NCBI GenBank assembly: GCA_002077045.2
Contig: KZ111171.1
Span: 221,816-285,815, forward strand
DNA: 64,000 bases
Source of the DNA: Rachicladosporium sp. CCFEE 5018
Lineage: Eukaryota > Ascomycota > Dothideomycetes > Cladosporiales > Cladosporiaceae
Direction: 5' to 3'
The translations under genes and the position numbers were made by a program. The notes under the pieces are model-generated. The model worked only from the letters and a program-made list of their open reading frames with translations. It was not told the origin of the DNA and did no database searches. Positions within the stretch are counted from its first letter, which is position 1, and the number at the start of each line of letters is the position of its first letter. Shown here piece by piece: positions 43,094 to 54,339 of this stretch.

Positions 43094-45654
43094 ATTAAGT
43101 TCAGGTGGAGTCGATTTCGTAACGGCTTGCTATGGGGTTGAAAGCTTAGGTTGGCAGGGCTGAGATCGGCAATGAATGGAATGATCGTAAACTTGACTGT
43201 AGAGACTTCGATCCGGCAACAGTGGGGATGTTATGTGTAGATCGCGAGAAGCAAAACGACCAAGGGATGAGCAATACTCTAGAAGAGTCAGCAGCATACA
43301 TGTAAGTGGAGATAATCGCGCCGGCGTGAAGTGGACGGGCACTACTACAAGGGAACGTCGTGTTGGTACCCGCCAGGTCCGCGACAAGCACGATGGACAA
43401 GCCACGGCTGTAAGGGCCACCAACCAACCGAGCGGGCCGTACGGTGATAAGAAGAAGCTAGACTTGATGAGCATGCCTCGAGATGACAGGACCCGAGGGG
43501 GGAAGAGTGATTGACAGGGTTCCGCATCCTTTGCGCTTGGGAGCAGCTCCAGCATCGCGTGTGAAACGGCGGTGTTCGCTAGCCGGGTGAAAGCATAAAT
43601 CCAGATGATGCCATGGGCTTTGATCACTCATCCATGCAGCGTGCATGAGCTGAGTCGCAGAGTGCGCGCTGAGTGGTCGATACGCGCAGCAGCCGATGAA
43701 GCTATGCCTTGACTGACCAGAGAGGCACGTGTCAAGCTTCGGGAAGCAGAGCTCCAGCTTGCAAAGTCAGCGTCGGTCTGATAGCCGGATCTACCGTACG
43801 AAGGTAGACTGCTGACTTTGCCATGATGGAGCTGTCACGTTGCATGGTGTAGATAGTGGAGTGATCAACACATGTATCCCCAGATGTACCGCGGAAATGT
43901 ACCGTTCCCTGTCAGCAATGCCTAATCTGCCCTGGTACAGCGCTGCTACTCGGCAAACCGCTTTTGCAGATGATCGACCTTGGCTACATATTCCGGTCAA
44001 AGGCCCATCTCGAGTCTTTCGCGCTGGCCGTACTGCCTCGAATCAAATACGTCGAAGTTTTGGAAGCCAGTGGAAGAGCTCGCGCGATGTGCAGCGCCAC
44101 CGATGGTACGGTACCATCCCGGATAACTCGTAAATACTGTATAAGCCAACTCTTGTTCTCTGATCATCAATGATCGCAATCATCAGAATACGGCAAGTAC
44201 AGCACACTGTACTAAGTATCACCTTTCGACGGAGTCCTGTCCGATGCTTTTGTTACTCACGGTCGAGTACATGAGAGTCATCAAGTCCGATGGTCGTTCG
44301 AGGCAGACGTGATGACTGGTACGAGCTCGTTCGGGGAACTGCTGCCTTGCACGCATGGATTAGCTGAGTAGTCAGCTGCAGAGTAAGCAGATAACAGCCC
44401 CGCCATTATGCATGGCGTGAAGCCACTATGCTAAGGCCGAAATGGCGGGGATGGGAATCTCGTACAATTTCGAGTTAGTGAATGCCGTAAGTTGAAAGTC
44501 GATAGATAAATGACAGTGAGATATTGTTGTTTCTGTACACGGGTTTGCCTCGTTGCTCAGTATCATAAGGTATGTCTGGGTCCTGCCTGCTCTAGATAAG
44601 TCGTTGCATCGGCCTCGAGAGATTGAGTGCGCCGATGGCGTAGTGGGCACCCGACCCGCGCTCCGTTCGAAGGCACGTGGGTTGCCATTGGTTGACACTG
44701 CAAAGTGGCTTACGGCGACGAGGCCCGTATCGCAGATCTGGTCGGCTATTGATCTATTGGCCGTTGCGAAGCGTGACACCGCATGAAGACATCCCGAGCG
44801 TGCTCTCTGCCGGTACCGCCCAGAGGACTGCGAAGCAACCGGTGTGGGGCCACCTGGAGGTATCGCTGCTCGGATCTTGCCCCGGCACTCAAGTCGGATC
44901 GCTTAGCACGATCCCCGGCAGGGCTGGCAGCGCGAACGACCGTATGTCGATGAGACTAAATGTTGTGAACGGTCGCCCTGCAGCTGCCGGGATCGTGCAC
45001 TCGTAAGTCTAACCATCAGTGGTCACATCCTCGGACTCGAAATTCATTCATACTATCATGGGCTATTGTGTAGACCGCCCGTAGTACCTCCATGTCGGAG
45101 CTCTGCGTGTGGTGCCATGCGAGGGACCGTACGTGACTGGTTGACACTGCTCCGTTGCTCGAGTCCGACCAACGACAGTCGTCCCATAGCACACAACCGC
45201 TACGATGCAAGATACAAGCCAGCGGTGTAGAGCTGTACCTGGTCGCAGGTGTTCACCTTGTCACTGAGCTCAGTGACAAGGAATAGCTTGGACCGTGAAA
45301 GCTCAGGGAAGCTATCAATGTCGGACGAGGCATGCAGGAGCGCCATAAGGCTGCACTATGGCGCGCAACCCTCGCGTGAGTGATCTGCAGAGCCTCCTGC
45401 CTGTTCCTGTGATCTAGTAGGGTAAGCGCGGCAGCGTGAACAGTCTCACTTCCGACACATCAAGTCCTCGCCACGCCACCACTTGGCAGCTGCGCAGTCA
45501 GCATCAATGCTACATCAGTCGGGACGGTCCCACTTGACACTCTGTTCCCAGGCCCACCCACGTGTGGTGTCTCGAAATATCCGATAGAGCAGGTACTGCC
45601 GGTGCGGAACGGCGCAGGTATGTAATCGGACCATCAGCTTGGCATACTAATCAG
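43094..45654. other. 2.6-kb gene-poor interval
   Basis: No reading frame with recognisable features. It holds a perfect 26-base palindrome at 45256-45281 and a tRNA-like A-box/B-box pair near 44630-44690 that does not fold. Confidence 0.4.
45256..45281. repeat. perfect 26-base palindrome
   Basis: The half-site CCTTGTCACTGAG is followed directly by its exact reverse complement with no spacer, centred on a GAGCTC. It sits in otherwise unannotated intergenic DNA about 370 bases downstream of the SPOUT1-like gene stop. Confidence 0.85.
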
Positions 45655-46896
45655 TCAGATTGGAGCATTCCTCGCCTCGAGGAGAGATCGTAGTCCGGTC
45701 AAGCCGATCCAAACAGCCTCTTCAGTCCTGATCGTACGACTTCCTTGGCCGACCACGAGATTGATCCAGCGATCGAAGACATCCTTGACTTCAGTCACAC
45801 CAGCTTGCAGGAGTTCGGAGTCCGCTGACAGGGCCTTCTCTAAGCCAGCAACTCCGCCGAAGACCACAATAAGATGCTGCCAGGAGGACGGCACATGCTC
45901 GCTACTCGAACTATCGGACAGAGTGCTGACGGGTCGACCTCGCTCACTGGTCCCGATACTGATGTCGTAGCCGCCGTCGTATGCGCATTCGGTGAAGACC
46001 GCGCCGAGTGAAGACGCTTGGCGAACACTGTAACCCCAGTAGTAGCCGCCTTCCTCTCGGGGCGACTCTGGCGATAGAGCTGTGCCTTGTAAGTCACCAT
46101 GCGTGTCACTGTGCGACTGCTCATCCAGCTTGACAGTCACTCGAGTTCCTGCCTCCAGCTCCACTGGCACAGTGACATACTGAGCCAGACCACAGTCAAC
46201 GGTCGACGTCACAGCGCCATCAGATCGCGTACTGCCAACAGCGACACCTTCGCGATATGCACACCATTCATCGCTCCGAAGATGATGTGGCATATCAAGA
46301 CTGGGCAAAGTGCCGGCGGTACGAAGATCCGGATGCATCGGGAAGAGTGCCTTTCGTAGATGTGGCGGAGTCTCCAAGTAGCTTAGCACATGATACAGGA
46401 AGAAATTGGGGTCCGCATAGGCCGTGTAGCCCGATGCTTCAGCTGGCTTTTTCGGTGCCTGTCCATCGTCGAACACAACGATCTCGTCAACTTCAAAGAC
46501 AGCTGCTGCTCGTGCAATCTGTCCAGCAAGTGCCGTCTTCTGTTCTTGGGTGACGGCGCTGCGGGTCATAGTCAGTAATGCGTGTTGTCATACTGGCAGT
46601 CAGGACCCGGACGGAGGAGTGTCGACAATATGGTGGGAATCGAGGGGCGGAAAAGAGAATCGAATCGTTGAGATACATACTTCGCAATGATGCTTCCAGG
46701 CAACGCGATACTCAGGGTATGATCTCGTGGGTTCTTCGGAGTGAACACTGCAGTCGGCTTTGACGTGTCTAGCGATCCTGTTGTTCCATTTGACGACTTT
46801 TCGATCTGGGCGTGCTTACGCTTCTGTTCGTTGATCAGCCTCATGGTACGTTAGCAGGAATGGGAAATTGCATACCTTGCTACTTGATACCGCCAT
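45655..46896 (-). CDS. SPOUT-family RNA methyltransferase (SPOUT1/C9orf114-like)
   Basis: Three exons: MAVSSSK, then KRKHAQIEKSSNG ... PRDHTLSIALPGSIIAK, then NAVTQEQKTALAGQIARAAA. Conserved features are the deep-knot N-terminal strand (TLSIALPGSIIA), AAVFEVDEIVVFDD, FLYHVLSYLETPPHLRKALF, PMHPDLRTAGTLPSLDMPHH, YREGVAVG, and near the end QHLIVVFGGVAGLEKAL, DVFDRWINLVVGQGSRTIRT and EEAVWIGLTGLRSLL. This matches the DUF171/SPOUT1 family (human C9orf114/CENP-32, two yeast paralogues). The inserted OB-like region (YVTVPVELEAGTRVTVKL) is typical. Likely a SAM-dependent RNA methyltransferase; the substrate cannot be assigned here. Confidence 0.87.
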
Positions 46897-47325
46897 GTGT
46901 TCGGTAGGTGAGTGCGTCAAACGTGATATGAGGTATAGACGGTAATCTACATTCAACATGAATTAGAAGGTTCGACGAAAAGTTGTCGGCTTTTCGGCGA
47001 GAAGCTCCGACTTCACTTGAATCATCTCATAAAGGTAGTATGAAACTTGGATATCTAACAGCTTCATGGTGCGCTACAGTACGGTCAATGCTGTTCCTCG
47101 AATGTTGTCGCAATCGACGTCGTACATATGTCAATTGCAAGCTGTCAGTGTGATGCGGGCAGCTAGAGTGACCAATTTGACCTGCGGCGCAGCGCAAGGA
47201 ACGGTACCACCCAGATGCCCCTCATCATCTCCGGGACGAGTTGCATGCACCTTGCATCGCTGAGCCATTCACAAAGCTACACGCGATGCATTTTCCGACG
47301 ACCGCGCTCGCCATACACCCCTCCG
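46897..47325. other. spacer, no gene seen
   Basis: Promoter side of the SPOUT1-like gene and 3' flank of the next minus-strand gene. Confidence 0.5.
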
Positions 47326-47973
47326 CTAATCGTCCCCCGCCCAGCTTCTCGGCAGCTCCGCAGGCTGCTCCCCATCCTCCCACGTGAAGCGCTGACCGTT
47401 CACCTTCGCCTTCAACTGCTTCACGACACCCTTCTTCTCATCACGAGCCATCTTCCTCATCCTACTCTCCGGTAGCTTCTCTCCAGCCAGCGTGCGCTCA
47501 CTCAAGTGCGTCTGACTTGGCAACTTGTAGCCTTGTCTCTCCGCATCCTCCACGCTGCGCACACCTTTGTAGGCGCCAGAAAAGAAGAGCTTGTACTTCT
47601 TGCACATACACCACTCTTTGCATTCACACTTGGGAAGAGGTGGAAGCTTCTCGACTGGTACATCTTGGGTGCGAGGAGATCCGGGTGGGCAGGGAGTACT
47701 GCCGAGTGATGAGAGACCGGAGTCAGAGTCGGTCTCAGATTTGTCGTCGACCGTTTTTGTGTTTGTGGCTTTTGTTTGACGCTCGTCTTCGATGTCGGAG
47801 TCGGTGTCGGTCTTCAAATCGATATCACCCAACGAGCTAGAATCTGAGTCTGACGAGGATGCGCAAGGCTCGGGCCACCCTGACCGATAGGATCTACCGC
47901 CCATGTCGTGATCGAGTAGTCTGTGACCAAGGTAGTCAGGATTAGGGTTGGCCCTCGATGGTTCAAACATCAT
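47326..47973 (-). CDS. uncharacterised Ser/Asp-rich protein with Cys cluster
   Basis: 215 residues, single exon. The first half is Ser/Asp/Thr-rich and acidic (CASSSDSDSSSLGDIDLKTD). The middle has a tight cysteine cluster (CECKEWCMCKKYKLF), and the C-terminal third is basic (RMRKMARDEKKGVVKQLKAK) and ends RFTWEDGEQPAELPRSWAGD. No family is recognised. The cysteine cluster could bind zinc. The composition is coherent with a real gene and the start ATG at 47973 lies in a suitable context. Confidence 0.5.
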   Translation of the reverse strand: MMFEPSRANPNPDYLGHRLLDHDMGGRSYRSGWPEPCASSSDSDSSSLGDIDLKTDTDSDIEDERQTKATNTKTVDDKSETDSDSGLSSLGSTPCPPGSPRTQDVPVEKLPPLPKCECKEWCMCKKYKLFFSGAYKGVRSVEDAERQGYKLPSQTHLSERTLAGEKLPESRMRKMARDEKKGVVKQLKAKVNGQRFTWEDGEQPAELPRSWAGDD

Positions 47974-48343
47974 GTCGAATTGATGATAGTTGGTGACTGA
48001 AGTGATGCAGAACGTTCACCACAAAAAGTGAGCGGAAGAGCAAGTGACTCACTCAGAGGTGCACTGCTGTTGTGCTTCACTTCATGGGTGAATTCGGAGG
48101 AGCCAAGAGTAACTCCACACAAAGGATTGTGTGGCATGGACAGGTTTGGCAGGCACGACCCAGCCAGTGAAGGCCCTGTGCACCTGCGAAAGTGTTCAGA
48201 TGCCGGTGGAGAGTTGTTCTAGCGATCGAACGGCTGAGCAGGACGTGAATATCACGCTGTGGCAAGCTAACCTGGCCTTCGACCGATCGTGAGCAATGCT
48301 GCTTGTCTACGGTTGACAGAGTGGGAACCCGTGTTTTCTTCCC
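47974..48343. other. spacer, no gene seen
   Basis: Between the Cys-cluster protein and YAE1. No convincing frame. Confidence 0.5.
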
Positions 48344-48934
48344 TCAGCCTACGGCACTTCCGGCAGCCAGTCCATAGCTTCGCAGCGTCAGATAAACGGT
48401 GTCGACCCACATCTCCAACACCGGGTGCGCTGCTGCGACCGCTCTGAACGTTGTCTCGGATTCCTTCCCAGGCACATCGTAGAGCCAGATACCGTCAGTG
48501 CCAAAGTACTTCTCCGTCACGAGATTCTGCATCTTCAGCTCTTCGCGCGCTTGCTTGACCAGCAGAATAGGATGACTGTCCGGCACATTGGCTGTTGTAG
48601 ATCTGCTCTCGTCTGGCAATGCTCTGCATATGCCCTCCAGTACGCCCAGACACCAGCCCACCTTCATGCCCAGCTCCGCTCCCAAGCTATATCCCTCGTC
48701 GAAACCAGCTTGGATGTATTTCTCCTTGCTGTCGGCAATGCCCTCCCGATATCCATTCGTGACATGTGTGTTCCTCAAGCGCTGTATGTCCGATCGCTCA
48801 TTGCCTTGGACGCTGAATGACTCCAACGTCTCGCGGTCAGCATCGTCTCGGACAGGAGAGCCGGGAGCAGAGCCGAAGATATCGTCTAGCAAATCGTTCT
48901 GGTGAGACACCTCTTCGACAGCAGGGGCGCTCAT
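48344..48934 (-). CDS. YAE1: Yae1-like protein (Fe-S adaptor)
   Basis: About 196 residues from MSAPAVEEVSHQNDLLDDIF (ATG 48934). The conserved Yae1 motif is a run of glycines every four residues: GYREGIADSKEKYIQAGFDE, then GYSLGAELGMKVGWCLGVLE. The acidic DDIFG N-terminus is also family-typical. In yeast and human, Yae1 with Lto1 bridges the cytosolic Fe-S targeting complex to the ABC protein Rli1/ABCE1, needed for ribosome recycling. The frame is open for 57 codons upstream, but family members start at the acidic segment. Confidence 0.87.
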   Translation of the reverse strand: MSAPAVEEVSHQNDLLDDIFGSAPGSPVRDDADRETLESFSVQGNERSDIQRLRNTHVTNGYREGIADSKEKYIQAGFDEGYSLGAELGMKVGWCLGVLEGICRALPDESRSTTANVPDSHPILLVKQAREELKMQNLVTEKYFGTDGIWLYDVPGKESETTFRAVAAAHPVLEMWVDTVYLTLRSYGLAAGSAVG

Positions 48935-49319
48935 AAATGTTAGCTCGGAGGAGCGGAAGGGAGGGAGGTCGCGCAGCATGGCATTGTGTAGTGGTGCAGG
49001 ATCGTACGTTGCAAGTGTACCATCAAGATGTAGTGGCGAAGCCAGTCTGGGGAGTGTGCTGGCGAAACTTACTGATCCACATGAGTGCTTGTAGATGAGG
49101 TTCACACAGGCTTGGCGGTTTCATCCAAAGGTTTTGTGGGAGACATGAAGCTCGACTACATGTAGGATATAGTGGCCACTGCAAGATTATAACACATTGT
49201 GATGCAAAGCTCGCGGAAGGCGTATCATCACTTCCTCGCTATATGTTCATATGTCTGCTTGCTCGATGGTATGCCCACATGTGATGACATCGTCATGTGG
49301 CGAGACTGCACCGTTCCCG
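48935..49319. other. spacer, no gene seen
   Basis: YAE1 promoter and 3' flank of the cysteine-rich gene. Confidence 0.45.
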
Positions 49320-50521
49320 TCAGCCCCTCCTTACTCTCTTTCTGCGTTCCTGCTGCTCCACCGCATGGTGCGAATTTGCTCGCATGTCGCCAGTCGAACG
49401 GACGCCATGCCCGTGAGACGTTCGAACCTGAGCGCCACTGTCTCCACCATCGTACGTCTCTGAAGCCTCCCTACTATCGCTGGCGTGCTGCATAGTCTCG
49501 AACCGTGGCAGGGAATCCGCTGCGAATATCGCCGACTTGCCTCCACAGCCACCACAAGGAGCATATAAATGGTCGACGCACTTCTTGCATACACCGCAGC
49601 GCCAATGTGACTTCCAGTGGACACAAGTCTTGCAGTACTGGCAGTGCTCCCAATTGGCATTATCCTCCCATGTCTTATTGCAGAAGCTATACCAGTGGTG
49701 TGACCCGTCGCGGCTCAGGCCCATGCGATATAAGAGCTGCATGTGCGATTTGGAATTCGGCGATCGGCGGTGCAGTGTATCATACTTTTGCTCCCATGCT
49801 TCGAAGTCTTCAGAGAAGTCACTTGGTAGGCTGTCATGGGCTTTGGTGACTAGGATGGTCTCGAGGTATGACAGCGTGAGACGCAGCACGGCGCCCCTGG
49901 TCCTTAGGCTTTCCACGTGAGCCGCGAAACAGCCTGTAGCACTCGCAGAAGCACCCTCTTCGCCGAAGAAGTGTGTGTTGTACTGATCGAACGGACTCTG
50001 GCACATAACACCGGCTCTCTCGGTGCAGATTGAGCCAGAACTGTTTTACGACGGCCGCAGTAAGCATGGCACTCTTTGCCCCATGTGCGACAGAAGCAGC
50101 TTTCTTCGTTGCATGAATGTTTGCACTCGCAGGCTCGCACCTCGACATCGGCGGGCGGAATCGGAGCTTCCTGAGAACGATATCAGCGAGTCCGTGCCGC
50201 AACGACTTATAATACACACTTCCGTGACACTGTCGACTGGCCGCAAATTTGCGCTGGGCAGAGCTATCTGGGCCTGCTTCTGCGCACCCAGGTCTACCGA
50301 TTTGCCCCTAGCAGCGTCTGCTAGACTCTGCTGAACACGGGCATGCTCTGCCTGCCATCGATATAGGACACGAGCGGATCTCGTTGCATGCCAACGCACA
50401 TACCTGCGTCAGCATCCGTTCGAGCTGCTCACACCGCAACGCGGACTACATTCCCTAAAGTCAGTGAGATGGTTTATGATGTTGCTGTGCTGCACAGTAC
50501 CTCGATGTTGTGTGCTGCCAT
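49320..50521 (-). CDS. cysteine-rich protein with two zinc-type Cys clusters
   Basis: Five exons can be chained: MAAHNIE, SALRCEQLERMLTQ, QSLADAARGKSVDLGAQKQA, EAPIPPADVEVRACECKHSC and the large last exon from about GVMCQSPFDQYNTHFFGEEG. The first cluster (CECKHSCNEESCFCRTWGKE then CHAYC) has the spacing of a CXC/tesmin-like zinc element. The second, near the C-terminal side, is HWYSFCNKTW then WEHCQYCKTCVHWKSHWRC and GVCKKC, followed by CGGCGG. Total about 330 residues. I do not recognise a named family. The exon boundaries come from GT-AG choices that keep the frame open, so details may be off. A nucleic-acid-binding or regulatory role is only a guess. Confidence 0.55.
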
Positions 50522-52233
50522 TGTAGATTCCGCCACCGTTGCAAGGAGGAACAGGTCACCGTGAGAAGAATGCCGACGATTGATACGTATGTAGTCGCGT
50601 TGATCGCCCTGTGATATACGGCTTCAATTGCCGTGAGGATGACAGAGAAGGGAGCGGAGGGAGAGAAGGAGAAAGATCGTAGAGGGAGTTCATCCCTGAA
50701 CTGGGAATGGAACTATCGGTGAGCAATCGCTATCGAGCATCTGGGCCATGCACCATCACGGGCGAAGCGGGGAAAGCGCCAAGTCGAGATACGCTTACAA
50801 TACAGGTCCACGCAATGCAAAAATGTTGCCGCATAACTTTTCGCATCCTGGACCATACATGTGGGACATGTAACCTGCTGCGCCGCATATCAGCGTTGCG
50901 TGAGGTCAATGTCACATAATAAACCGTGTGTACGCGGTGGTGAGTATTCAGCGCTGCTGTTGGGGAAGTGCTCCAATGACATTGGCATCCAGAATGCACT
51001 GCATGTCGCAGCGAAAGCGGCCGTTCGATGGGCTGCTGTATGGCATCTGTGATCACTCCTGCAGTGGAATGCTGGAGTCGGTGGTGATGCGGCAAAACGC
51101 CGCCGTCAGGTACGTTGGATCGCCCTTTGTGACTGGCCTCCATTTGCGGCATAGGATAAGATGTTCGGCGTCCTCCGGCCTATAAGCCACACAACATCCT
51201 ATGGTCCAATGTACGCGGCCAAGAGGCGTGCAAAGCTCTGCACGCTTCGAGAACATCGCATGGATCCGAGGGGGTCACCTGTTTCATCGAGACGGGCGCC
51301 ATTGTGTGGGCATCGTGATTGCGACCTGTTCGCAACGCACTCGTGATTGGAGTTCGTAACAGGTGCAATTCGATCTCGCTCTTTACTCAATATGTTCTGA
51401 ATTTGTTCTGAACGTGTTGAGACCGTGGTCAGGACATGATTTGACTTGGGCCTCTTCCATGAAATCCTCGGCAACAACGTGCTAGCCAGATGGCAGCGAA
51501 ATAGCACCCGTGATACGATGACATTATGGCGAAGATCCTGTACCACATGGTCAAGCATCAAGTAAGGTAGCTCATTCTAACCAACCACAAGGCCGGCTCC
51601 GAGCCAGTGTGATGCGTGCCAGTATCTGTCAGCCTGACTACTATTCTGAGAACCGCAGGAGTGGTCCGTACTGGTAGCGGGAAGACGTAAAACCCTCACT
51701 TGCACCTCGTCCCGAGTCATTCCAAACAGATTGTGAACGGGCTGTGAACAGGTCGTGAGCAGGGTGGGGATGACTCGTCGATTATTTGATGATTGATTGA
51801 AAACCGACCACGATCAGATCATGATCCCATCATAACGGAGACCCTTAGAAAATGGTCCAGTGACCATAAGACTGTGATTCAGATCATGGAGTCCAGTGTG
51901 GGAATAAATCTCTGGGATGATATCGCGATTGATTCATTATATCTATAATGTTGCAATAATATCACAATACTCAGAATACTCCTGCAAGCAGCATAACGTG
52001 AGGTTGCCTCACCCCGCGACCCCGAGTCTTGGCAGAAGCAGCCATCAGCTCGGCGCAAAGGCTGGACCTGCTGCAACTGTGGACCATGTCTAGCTCCAAC
52101 AACATCGTGACTGCGCACAAGGCAGCTTTGTTGGCGCGGAAGGGAACTTACTACGGACACTGAGTAATCTGGTCTCCAAAGCACCCTGCTATGCGCTTGA
52201 CAAGGAGCCCGCTTCGTCCAATGCGCCTACACA
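50522..52233. other. 1.7-kb interval upstream of acuM
   Basis: No coding frame is recognised. The part at about 51800-52000 is AT-richer than the surroundings and includes repeated GATCATG/ATCATGA-like words. Possibly a decayed element or a long promoter of the acuM gene. Confidence 0.4.
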
Positions 52234-53736
52234 ATGGCATCGCCCGCCGAGGACCGTAAGCGGAGCTTCGACGACACGAGCGAGTCGACTGGACCGAAGG
52301 CACTTGGATCGCCAAAGTCTAAGACGCCAGACGCGCACGAGCATGACGAGAACGGCAAGAAGAAGCGCCGGAAGGTCAATCACGCGTGCGTGTACTGCCG
52401 ACGATCGCATATGACATGCGACCTGAAGCGGCCATGCGCAAGATGCGTGAAGCGAGATATCGGGCACCTCTGCCATGATGAGCCACGCGAGGCGCCAAAG
52501 AGAGGGAAGAGCGACGTGGGCGTAGCGGAGATGCTGCCCACGCCGGACAGCGAGGTGAAAGCCGTACTACATGGGTCCAATGGCAATGGGCAGTACGGTT
52601 CAAATGGCAATGGAGACATGCGATTCGGATCGATGGACAACGTGCAGCAGATCGCGCAGCCACAACCTATCTCCCCGAACCAGATGCAGCGCCCTCAGTC
52701 GATGGACGTCAATAGCAACAGCAGCTTGCTCAACTTCGACTGGAACAGCGGAGGCGTGCAGAACCAATTCCAGGACATGCATCACTTGCATCCGAACTAC
52801 ATGTTCAACACATCAGAGGTCACGAATGAGTATAACTTGCTCAACGACTTCCTCTCGACTTCTTTGCTAGACGATGGAGCGTTATACTCGAATAACGACG
52901 ATGCGCAAGCGCTGTATACCGACCCACTGCTAGCGACAAGCAGTGTCAATCTGCCTCTCGGCAGTCTGAATCATCCGAGCAATGATATTCAGATCCCGCC
53001 GATTGCGCCACCGCCACCGCAAGTCACAGCAGGTAACGAGATATCTCGCCCGTCATCGACTTACCCTGTCGATACTCGAGCGAGAGACAAGTTCTACATG
53101 ACAGCCGCCGATCCCGCCGGCCTTAGCAGCGCCGAGGATCGACTACACAAACTGCTCAAGGCAAAGTACGACGCAGGCATGCTGAAGCCCTTCAACTACG
53201 TTAAAGGCTACGCGAAGCTGAACACCTACATGGAAAAGAACATGTCTCGTGAAAGCCGCGTGCGCATCCTCCGCCAACTCGATCGCTTCCGGCCGAAGTT
53301 CCGCGAAGCTATGCATAGCTTGACAGACATGCAGCTCGTGCTCGTGGAGATGTGGTTCGAGCGCAGCCTCATGGAGTATGATCGCGTGTTCGCATCCATG
53401 GCAATCCCAGCTTGCTGCTGGCGGCGGACAGGCGAGATCTTCCGAGGCAACAAGGAGATGGCGGACCTGATTGATGTGCCTATCGACCGGCTGCGAGATG
53501 GCAAGCTGGCGATTCATGAGATTATAGCGGAGGAGAGTCTAGTCAGTTACTGGGAGAAGTTTGGCGCGATTGCTTTTGATCCGAGTCAGAAGGCGATTCT
53601 GACTAGCTGTGTGTTGAAGAGTCCGGGTAGTGAGGGGAAGGGCAAGCGGTGTTGCTTTTCGTTCACGATCAGGAGGGACACGCACTCGATCCCAAGTCTA
53701 GTTGTTGGGAACTGGATACCTATCGCACCCAAGTGA
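52234..53736 (+). CDS. acuM: Zn2Cys6 regulator of gluconeogenesis AcuM/Rds2
   Basis: 500 residues, single exon. The zinc cluster is KKKRRKVNHACVYCRRSHMT then CDLKRPCARCVKRDIGHLCH, the Rds2/AcuM type. The C-terminal PAS-like region is highly conserved with yeast Rds2: DKFYMTAADPAGLSSAEDRL, LKPFNYVKGYAKLNTYMEKN, VEMWFERSLMEYDRVFASMA, IPACCWRRTGEIFRGNKEMA, LRDGKLAIHEIIAEESLVSY, RCCFSFTIRRD. In Aspergillus AcuM pairs with AcuK to activate gluconeogenic genes (PEP carboxykinase, fructose-1,6-bisphosphatase) on acetate or other C2/C3 carbon. The middle is Asn/Gln/Gly-rich. A long upstream non-coding region fits a regulated gene. Confidence 0.9.
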   Translation: MASPAEDRKRSFDDTSESTGPKALGSPKSKTPDAHEHDENGKKKRRKVNHACVYCRRSHMTCDLKRPCARCVKRDIGHLCHDEPREAPKRGKSDVGVAEMLPTPDSEVKAVLHGSNGNGQYGSNGNGDMRFGSMDNVQQIAQPQPISPNQMQRPQSMDVNSNSSLLNFDWNSGGVQNQFQDMHHLHPNYMFNTSEVTNEYNLLNDFLSTSLLDDGALYSNNDDAQALYTDPLLATSSVNLPLGSLNHPSNDIQIPPIAPPPPQVTAGNEISRPSSTYPVDTRARDKFYMTAADPAGLSSAEDRLHKLLKAKYDAGMLKPFNYVKGYAKLNTYMEKNMSRESRVRILRQLDRFRPKFREAMHSLTDMQLVLVEMWFERSLMEYDRVFASMAIPACCWRRTGEIFRGNKEMADLIDVPIDRLRDGKLAIHEIIAEESLVSYWEKFGAIAFDPSQKAILTSCVLKSPGSEGKGKRCCFSFTIRRDTHSIPSLVVGNWIPIAPK

Positions 53737-53958
53737 ACACCACATCAATGAGGTATATCAAATCATCCATCATTCGGAGCAATGTTGCGGCTGTTGAGGT
53801 GAGGGAAGGCACGACGAGAGGGGCAGTCCCTGCCTCGCCCGATTAGGACCACACGCGCAAGTTCCGACACGTTCAAGCCCATCGAGCTTCAAGTCTCTCG
53901 GTCAATCACCGCTTTTCTCTCTTCGCCGTTTCCGCAGCGTTGCAGGCTGGCCGGCATC

Positions 53959-54201
53959 ATGGCCGATGCCATCACGGACCGCGCCGCCAGCCACGAACAA
54001 CGAGTAGCAGTGTACAGAGCGCGTCGAGACATGGAAGCCCGCGTAAAGATGGAATCGCCTCCTGCGTTCTCGTCGGACAACTACAACCCTACACGAGTGA
54101 TGGAGTACGGAAACAACAGCTCAGAGAACATGTCGCGCACGCCGAGTGAAAGCGCATCACATCTAAAGCGTTTCGCCTCGCCAAGCGCTGTTGAGTCCTA
54201 G
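53959..54201 (+). other. open frame upstream of BTB gene 4, same phase
   Basis: An 80-codon frame (MADAITDRAASHEQRVAVYR ... SASHLKRFASPSAVES) ends at TAG 54199. The same phase then stays readable (TTAPAPKKALKSRERRN, TAA, ERHEAYQLARAAGVPATSP) to the BTB gene's ATG at 54340. Either it is a separate short gene, or it is the original N-terminus of the BTB gene with two nonsense codons or an intron I could not place. Confidence 0.4.
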
Positions 54202-54339
54202 ACCACCGCACCCGCTCCCAAGAAGGCGTTGAAGAGCCGCGAAAGGAGGAATTAAGAGCGCCACGAGGCGTATCAACTTGCTCGCGCGGCGGGTGTCCCT
54301 GCGACAAGCCCTTCGGCTCTCAACATATTGGAGGTAGTT

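Noticed and set aside
44630..44690. TGGCGTAGTGG and GTTCGAAGG resembling tRNA A and B boxes
   Set aside because: No cloverleaf can be folded around them; spacing and stems fail.
51700..52000. AT-richer stretch with repeated GATCATG-like words as a transposon or origin
   Set aside because: No terminal repeats, target duplication or coding remnant could be identified by eye.
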